Source: Chlorella sorokiniana (taxonomy: Eukaryota > Chlorophyta > Trebouxiophyceae > Chlorellales > Chlorellaceae). Taken from it: a stretch of DNA of 64,000 bases. The DNA lies in contig CP084619.1 of the NCBI GenBank assembly GCA_025917655.1, forward strand, positions 2,170,001 to 2,234,000, in the 5' to 3' direction. Both the position numbers and the translations under genes were made by a program. Below, in pieces: positions 56,901 to 64,000 of the stretch. The notes beneath the pieces were generated by a model. That model did not search any database. It was given only the letters and a program-made list of their open reading frames with translations, and was not told where the DNA came from. Within the stretch, counting starts at the first letter, position 1. Every line of letters starts with the position of its first letter.

Positions 56901-59900
56901 AGCGGTTGCAGGGGGTGGTCAAGTCGCAGGCAGGTTTCAGACCGGCGGTCGGCTGCGTGCAAGCATGCACGCCCCCGCCTCCGCCCCCACCTGCTCCAAT
57001 GCCGGGCCCAGGGCCCAGCACCCCGTCGAGTCGAGCACCTCCACCCGCCCAATCACAAACTTGGCAGAACCCGACAGATCCTTGTTGCGCAGCCGGTCCA
57101 GGGACAGGCGGCGGATGATGGCCTGGCATTGGGGGGCGCACACGCGCGAGTGGAGGGGGCCGTGGCGTGAAAACATGCGCTGCACTTGTGGAAGGTTGAT
57201 GCACCCAGGGTGCAGCACGTCACAACGTCATGATGGCGAGCGGAAGACAATGTGACAAACCAGGCGCCAGGCAGCAGCTGCGGCTGCTGAGGCCCGCCGA
57301 ACTCCCCGCGGCCCTGTAGTGGCCTCCCCTGCCCGCGCCCCCACCTGCACCAGCGGCTCGCGGCCGAGGGTGCACATCTGCCACACCACCCGGTCCAGCT
57401 GCAGGCGCAGGCGGAAGGCCGACGTCTTGTGCTGGCGCTTGCGCGCAACCGCCTGCGCGCGAGGGGTGTCAGCGGCGTTTCGCGGGGCCAGGCACGCGGT
57501 TCAGCTCGTCCCAGAGCACGGGAGCGGGTGTATGCGGCGAGCAGCAGCGGTGGGCAGCCAGCACCGCCGAGCCATGGCGGGCGCGGAGCGAGGAGGTGAC
57601 GGCGGCGTGAGCAGGCCAAAGCGGCAAGGGAGCGGGTGCCTGCCCACCTTGAGGGCCAGCAGGCTGGACTTGGCCTGCTCCACCGCCTCGTACGCGCCTC
57701 CCTCCTGCTCCTCCACCCACCGCAGCAGCAGCGCGCCGCCTGCTCCGCCTGCCGCTCGCCCAGGCGGCGCCGCGCTGCGCCTGCTGCGCTCTGCGAGTCT
57801 GTCGCCGCAGCAGCGCCCTCCGCAGCCGGTGCTTCCGCGGCGGCGGCGCCTGCCGCATCGGCGGCATCCACGGGAGAGGCTGCAACTGGAAGCGCAGCCC
57901 CGCCGCCGCCGCCCGCTGCGGCCTCCGCCGCGGCGGCAGAGGCCGCGGTGAGGTGCTCCCGCATGGCCACCGCCAGCTCGGCAGCGGTACCAAACTGCAC
58001 CGCCAGGAAATCGGCCGAGTCGGCCGACAGGAAGTGGCTCACCGCCAGCGGCGGCAGCAGGTCGCCGGCGGCCACGGAGGGCGGCGCCAGCTGGCTTGTG
58101 AACGCCTGGAGGCCCAAAGCGGAGCGCAGCTGCAGGACGGGGCGGCGGCAAGGGGCCGGGCCAGCGCACTGCTGTCAGCCGGCGGGTCGGGAACGCGGCG
58201 GTGGGGCCTCAACCGCGCGGCAGCATCAGGACCGAAGAAGGGAAGCGTCTGATCCAGCAGGCAGGGCGGCCTCACCTGGAAGGAGGCCTGCCGCAGCTCC
58301 GCCAGCTGCTGGCGCAGCAGCGCATACAGCCGCCGCGCCTCCTCCACCTCGTCCCCCTCCAGCTCTGCGGCAGGCGGGCAGCAGGGGGCTGGAGCTGGCT
58401 GGCTGGCTCACGCATTGGCTCGTACCCACAGCCAGGCATGCATCCGCCCACGCGCCCGGCTGCAGCCGCCGCCACACGCCCGACTGCGTTGTCTTCGCAA
58501 CCCCCACCCACCCCTCTCCCCGCCCAATGCGTGCGTGCACACGCGGGCACGCACGCCCCTGCAGCCTCCTCCAGCACCACCACCCCGCACCTGCCAGCAG
58601 CGCGACTTCCGCCCCACCGTGTCCACCGAGGGCCCCGGGCTCTGCAGCATGGTGGCCACATCCACCAGCACCTCGAACTCGCGGCTGTCCATCACAGCCA
58701 GCACCTCGGGCACCTGAGGGTTTGTTGGGGGGCTGGGCGGCTCAAGTGGAGGCAGGGGTGTGGCTGGGCGGCTCAGGGCGACAAGGCGGCAAGGTAGCAG
58801 CGGGGACTGCCAGCAAGCTGAGCAGTGCGGGCGCCGCGGTGGGCAGCAGCACAGGCTGCCCCCAAGCGGGCAGCCCCACCCGCAGGACCAGCTCCTCGCC
58901 GCGGGCAGCTGCCACGGCTGGAGCCGGGGGTGAGGCCCGGGCGGCCGCCACGCGTGCTGCCGGCCGCCGAGCGCTGCCGCGCAGCAGCGGCGCCGCTCGC
59001 TTTGCTGTGCCGCAAGCTGATGAGGATGGGCTCGAAGATGCGCCTGCAGACATGGCGGCAGCCGTCAGCGCAACCCCCAATCGACGCAGGCTTCTCAGCT
59101 GCTCGCTGCGCTCACACGCGTACACTGCCAGAGGCGGGTCAGCGCTTGAACTCCTTTCCCAGGTGAGCGCTGTGCGGGCGCCGCAGGGCGTCACCTGGCT
59201 GGCGCCGACAAGCTGCGTGCGGGGGCAGCTCGTAGCCGGCGGGGGTGGGGCGCAGCCACACCACCCCCGCGTTTGGGTCCACATCCGTCTGAGTCACCCA
59301 GGCCGACACCTGCGGGGGGCAGGGGGAAGCCGGGAGCGCCCTCAGAGCACGCAGGCCGCCAAGAGCGCCAACAAACCACACAGGGACGCCTGCCGCCACG
59401 TGTGCAGCCCCCCACCCCACCAGGCATCCTCCCCAGTCGGTGCCCGCCTTGCCCCGACACCCCCACCCGCCCACCAACCCCTGCCCACAGCCACTCAGTG
59501 CATAGTACCCACTCATGGGACCCACGGCCGGCTGCTCCCAGCCCCCGCAGCGCAGCGCAGCGCAGCCCAGCCCACCTCCTCCATGAGCAGGGCGGTGACG
59601 TTGAGCGCGGCGTCGGGCAGGCGCAGCCCCTGCAGCCGCCCGCTGCGCGCCGCCAGCAGCAGGCGCCCCGCCGCCGCCTCCGCCTCCACGCTGATCTGCA
59701 GGTCCTGCACCTCCACGCTGTACTGCAGCTGTCCCGCCAGGTCGTCCAGAGGGACGGACGGGCGGGCCTGCGGGGGAGGAGCGGCGGGAGGGGCGCAGGC
59801 CAGGAGCAGGTGGTTGTGAAGCAGGATATACAGCGCAGACGGCGCTGCCAGCAGGGCTTGCACTGCCATGCCAAGCCTTCGTCCTGGGCAGCCTCCAGCA

Positions 59901-62900
59901 GCACAAGCCCCAGGAACTGAGCAGGCGGGACGGCAAAGGCAGGGCTGCGCTCAGGCGAGGGAAGCACACCTCCTCGTCCCCCTCCTCCTCCGTGGCGCCC
60001 GGGTGCACCAGGCCGGCGGCAGCGCCGTCGGTTGCACCCGACGGGCTGCCCAGCTCGCCGCCCCCGGCCTCCTCCGCTGCAGCCCGCTGCTCCAGCAGCA
60101 GCGCCAGGAGCTCGTTGCTGCTGTCGCCGCCGCCTCCTGGCGCCTGCTGCGGGCCGCCGTCGCTGGGGCGGAGCCCTGCCCGTCCAGGCTGCGGCGGAAG
60201 CTGCCGGCTGCAGGCAGCGGCAGCTCCGCGGAGGTGGCTGGCTGGGGGTTGGAGCCGTCAGACTGCGACTCGCTGACCTGGCGCTGCAGCTGCGGGTGGG
60301 TCGGGGGGGGACCACAGCGGGGCCGGCAGCAGGGTGAGCGGTGCATGGCAGGTGTGCCAGGCGGTACGACACAGAGCAGCTCCCAGGCAGGGACACGCTT
60401 GTTTGAGCTGGCAGCAGCATCAGGCTGGTCAAGCTGCGTGCGCTGTGGTCCCACCCGCGCTGCCGGGCTACACAGGCTCCAAGGCATGCAGGGGCTGGTC
60501 AGCAGGCCGGGGTGGGCGACGCCAGGGATGGCAGCGCGTGCAGGGGTGCGCCGCCGCGGAGGCCAGGCTGCGGCGGAGCTGCGCTGTTGAGGAGGTGAAG
60601 GCGGAGATGAGGTGCTCCACTGCAGGACGGAAGGGGGTGGGGGCGGTGTGTGCGTGTGGTGGTGGTGGTGGGGAGCCGTCCACACATCTGCGATGGCAAG
60701 AGCTTGGTGAGGGAGGGAGCGTGGCTGGCTCCAGGCGGGAGGTGCATGAAGCAGAGGCAGCCAAGGCGGGAGGTGCATGAAGCAGAGGCAGCCAAGGCGC
60801 CAGCGTCCGCTGCTGCGCCGCAGCGCAGCGTGTCCCCCGATCCCCAGCGCGCCTGCCCCCACACAGCGTCGCGCGCCGCCCGGTCCGCCAGCACCCGGCA
60901 GTCGCCGATGAGCACGCGCAGCGGGCGGGCGCGCGGCGGCGCCAGCGCCTCGGCCACAGGCTCGCCGCCGGGCGCGGCAGCCAGCGCCGCAGGCACCAGC
61001 CCGTCCTGCGTCACCGCCACGGTGCCGGCGGCAATGATGGGCTCCTGCTCGCGCGTGGCGGGCGTCGCGACGTCCTGAGCGGGGGAGGGGCGGCGCAGCG
61101 GCTCTTGCAAGGCAGAACCCCGGCGCTGCACGTAGCGCTGCCGCGGTGCTTGCACCCCCGCCCCGCCCCTGCCACATGCCCCCAACAAGCAGTACCTCGA
61201 GGGCCAGCCCCCCTGCCCTGCCACCCCCCCGCCCCCAGAACATGAGCCAGCCCCACAACAAAGAGGCCGCTCACGTCCAGCAGGTCCAGAACCTCCTCCT
61301 CCACCCGCACAGCATCGACCACCGCAGACCACGAGGCGAGGGGGCCGCTGGCCAGCACGCCGCTGGCGCCGCCGTCTGCCAGGCGGCGCTGCGCGTGCGC
61401 CTTGTGCACCGTCACGTCCCCCGCCGCCACCTCCATGCTGAGGGTGAGGGTGCGGGTGGGGTCGGGCGCCTGCGGGGTGTCGAGGGGGAGGAGCGAAGCA
61501 GTGGAAGCAAGGCAGGTTGAGCGCGGCTGGTGGGCGGGAGGAGGCTGGGCGCGCAGCTGGCAACACAGGCCGCACGCCCCGCCCGGCACGGGGCAAGGGT
61601 GGTGCCTGCGGCGCGGCTTGCCTGGCGCGCGAGGAGCGTGCGTGGGGCGGCAGGCGCAGGAAGGAGGGCAGGGGCTGGTTGAGGGCGTAGGCGGCGGCGT
61701 AGGTGACGGCGGGGGCGTGCAGGTGGATGCCGTGGGAGGGGTCGGCGGGGTCGGCGGCAAAGTGCACCACCTCCAGGGGGAGGCGGTGATGTGGAGGCGC
61801 AGCTGAAAGCGGGGGGGGCGTTCATGTTTTGCAAGTGCTGAAGTGAGCATGGTCTGCTGAGCTGAGGGTGTGAGCCTGCCGGTGGGGCCCAATGCCTCCG
61901 CTGCCCGACACCGCCACGTCACCCAAACCTGTGTTGGGCAGGCGCTGCAAGGCACACGCAGCGGCGCGAGTGCGGGGTGCACAGCGGGCGCCCACCTTCT
62001 GCGTCAGCTTGCCTATGCCCCTCTTGGGCGGCCCCGGCGGCGGCGGCGGCTTGCGCCAGAAGAAGGAGCCGCGGCGCGCAGACGCTCGCAGGTGCGGCGG
62101 CAGCCGCTGCATCACCCCACAAACTGCTTCATCCACTGGATCTGCAGGGGCGGCGGGGCGGCGGGGAAGGGGAATGGGGCGGCGGGGAAGGGGAGCGGGC
62201 CGCGGGCAGCGGGGCGGGGCTGGGACAGGCGGAGGTGCCGGTGTTGACGCAGCGGCGGCCATCCCCGCTGCTCCACACCGATCCCCGACGCGGCAGCAGG
62301 CGCCATGTGAGCGCAGCCCGCCCACCTGGTGGCCCCCATGAAGGCGATGGCGGGTGCGGGCGCCACCCCGCGGCGGCGTCCCCGACTGGCCCAGCTCCAC
62401 CGACAGGCTGAGGTCCCAGCTGTCGGCCTTGTACACCACCCCAGCCTGCACAGCAGCAGGGGCAGGGCAGGCAGCGGCGGGTGGAGGCTTCTATAGGGTG
62501 CGGGCCACGGCGCGGGTTTCACAGCCGGCAGGCAGGGTGAAGGGGCTGGGCGGTTCAGGCAAGAGCATGGCGCGGAAGGGCAGCAGCAGCAGCGCAACGG
62601 CGGTGACAGATGCGGTTGGCCAAGAGCTTGCGCTGGGGCTGCGCGGCGCTGCCCTGCGGCGGCTCACATACACGGGCTCTTGCAGGGTGCCTGCCGGCGG
62701 CGGCTGCAGCGGGAAGATGTGGTGCTGCGCGGCGGGGCGGCCGCCCGGCAGCTTCCAGTCCACGTCCAGCCTGCGGGAGGGCCACACAGAAAGCAAAACA
62801 GTTGAAAAACGTAAAAGCGGAGGCACACCCTGCGCTCTCCGACGTGTTCGCGGGCAACACCAGCACGTTGTTAGCACGAGTGCATCCTGCCACCGCGCCG

Positions 62901-64000
62901 CTGCGTGCCAGCCCCTTCCTCACCGCACGCTGGCCCGCGGCGCCCGCACAAAGGGCAGCGCCATGAGCGTGCCGCCCAGCTGCTGCACGCCGGCCAGGCG
63001 GTGCAGGTCGGCGGCCAGGTGGCCCATGGCGAGGCGGTAGGAGCCCGACAGCAGCACGCCGCTCACGTCGCGCGCCTCCACCTGCACCCGGCAACAGCGG
63101 CGGTGCGGCTGCTGAAAGAGGGGGAGGCTCCACGGGCACACAAACAGATCCAGCCGCCGGTGAGGAGCAGGGAGCGCGAGCAGCGGTTGCAGGCACGTGC
63201 GGGGTGCCAGCGGCAGAGGCGGCAGCGCGCGCAGCGGCCTGGGCGGCTGTGGCGGCAGCGGCGGCGCGCCTCCATGCGCTCGCTGGTGTCGTTGATGTCG
63301 GGGTTGGGGGTGCCGCCCAGCGTCAGCCCAAAGCTGGCCACGCGCAGCTCCACAGGCCCCCGCCACATGTACCTGCAGGCGGCGGCGCGGGCCGGGGGCG
63401 CAGGGCTGAGGAGCGGGGACCGCCAGCACGCGCTGCCCCGAACACTGCAGGCAGCCAACCGCTGGCAGCGTGTGCGGCCAACCCTTGCTGCGCCAGCCCG
63501 GAAAGCCAGCCAAGCTGAGGCTGATGAGCAGCGCAGCCGATGGTGGCAGCCCAGCAGCCCTTCTTGAAATGGGAAAGGGGTCTCTCTCTCTCTCACCGCA
63601 TGTCGTCCCACCAAGGGATGGGCGGCGGGCGCGGCACGCTCCTGTCTGGGTCGCTGGGGCTCAGCCGCTTGCCCGCCAGGGCCACCAGCGCCATGGTGGG
63701 GTCCAGCCCCTGCAGGCAGGCGGGGCGGCGGCGAGGGGCGTGCCGGGCAGGTGCCTCAGCCCAACACTCTGGTGCCGTGCCTCTCCCTCCGAGCAGCTGC
63801 TCTGCAGCTGCCACCCTGCCCTCTCCCCCACCATCCCCACCCGTCCACTACACACATCCACACACAAACCGCACAAGCAAGCAGGGTCAGGAGGCAGCGT
63901 GCGCAGCGGCAGCGGTGCCGCCTGCCAGGCGCGGCCAGCGGTGCGGGGGTGGCCACCTGCGAGTGGCACACCGCCAGCGCCTGCGCCTCCAGCGACAGGT
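53779..64000 (-). CDS. SABRE/KIP-type bridge-like lipid transfer protein (BLTP2/Hobbit/FMP27 family), C-terminal part
   Basis: These very large rod proteins form a hydrophobic groove that channels lipids between endoplasmic reticulum and plasma membrane; plant SABRE and KINKY POLLEN control cell expansion. The gene enters from the right edge and ends at 53779, with over twenty exons here. Diagnostic blocks, from N to C: IPWWDDMR (63600) and MWRGPVELRVASFGLTLGG (63300-63370), VSGVLLSGSYRLAMGHLAAD (about 63030), LDVDWKLPGG (62750), VVYKADSWDLSLSVELGQSG (62430), VSAWVTQTDVDPNAGVVWLR (59300), LVIDNRTYQGVEGRWRDLF (55000) and WDVVKSVVKSVAGLQGRKFK (54660). Also YDHLDVILHPIAFHLTEG, EYFFPRED and VRFVHVKINRAHCRATYEGY in the C-terminal third. 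It ends WAAKLASKAQKGLNKLRDSL. A glutamine run from CTG/CAG repeats precedes the end. Middle exons are Ala-rich and some frames are uncertain. The N-terminal membrane anchor lies outside the window. Confidence 0.88.
53881..53911 (-). repeat. CAG trinucleotide tract coding a glutamine run
   Basis: About ten CTG units on the plus strand (CAG on the coding strand) encode a glutamine run shortly before the C-terminus of the SABRE-type protein. Confidence 0.85.
60734..60795 (+). repeat. 31-base perfect tandem duplication
   Basis: Two identical 31-base units, starting GGCGGGAGGTGCATGAAG at 60734 and 60765, lie in a presumed intron of the SABRE-type gene. Perfect identity points to a recent event or a local assembly duplication. 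Confidence 0.85.

Noticed and set aside
54138-60008. Very long plus-strand open frames through the SABRE region
   Set aside because: These are antisense shadows produced by extreme GC content; the conserved blocks and splice signals are all on the minus strand.
1-64000. Transposons, retroelements, virus-derived genes or telomeric repeats
   Set aside because: No reverse transcriptase, integrase, transposase, capsid motif, long terminal repeat or TTTAGGG array was seen; repeats present are microsatellites and short tandem units.

Overview
The window is nuclear DNA of a green alga, most likely a trebouxiophyte of the Chlorella/Micractinium/Auxenochlorella type. Genes are densely packed, coding DNA is very GC-rich, and every gene is split by short GT-AG introns (mostly 100-300 bases) rich in CA/GT repeats. 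Several products are plant- or plastid-specific: the chloroplast ATP synthase delta subunit, a fused aspartate kinase-homoserine dehydrogenase, an RMR-type PA-TM-RING protein and a SABRE-type lipid transfer protein. GC content drops visibly between genes. I see no transposon, retroelement, virus-derived element, rRNA, tRNA or CRISPR.

Layout. 35-792 (+): 3' end of aspartate kinase-homoserine dehydrogenase. 1444-3348 (+): chloroplast ATP synthase delta. 3688-4718 (-): glutaredoxin. 5126-12440 (-): large unrecognised protein with a signal peptide, a probable single membrane helix and a low-complexity tail. 13921-16918 (+): JmjC/cupin-8 oxygenase. 17225-19035 (+): lipoate-protein ligase-like enzyme. 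19321-29308 (+): SKI2 RNA helicase. 29501-30965 (-): plastid peroxiredoxin-like (AhpC-TSA_2) protein. 31434-32880 (-): ITP/XTP pyrophosphatase. 33411-33787 (+): LYRM2-like LYR protein. 34259-37434 and 38066-41654 (both -): a tandem pair of NEK-like kinases. 42909-43793 (-): an unrecognised protein built of four ~48-residue repeats. 44458-47206 (-): mitochondrial trans-2-enoyl-CoA reductase. 47601-50208 (+): DUF72 protein. 50585-53489 (-): PA-TM-RING E3 ligase. 53779-64000 (-): C-terminal part of a SABRE/BLTP2/Hobbit bridge-like lipid transfer protein that runs off the right edge.

These are independent housekeeping genes, not an operon or island. The one functional echo is mitochondrial fatty acid synthesis: enoyl reductase, a lipoate ligase-like enzyme and a LYR protein all lie within 30 kb, though not adjacent.

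An important caveat: in at least ten genes the conserved protein reads correctly only if a single base, nearly always a G or C in a short run, is restored. The pattern crosses unrelated genes and looks like residual assembly error rather than gene decay. The best candidates for new biology are the 48-residue repeat protein, the large membrane protein at 5.1-12.4 kb and the tandem kinase pair.
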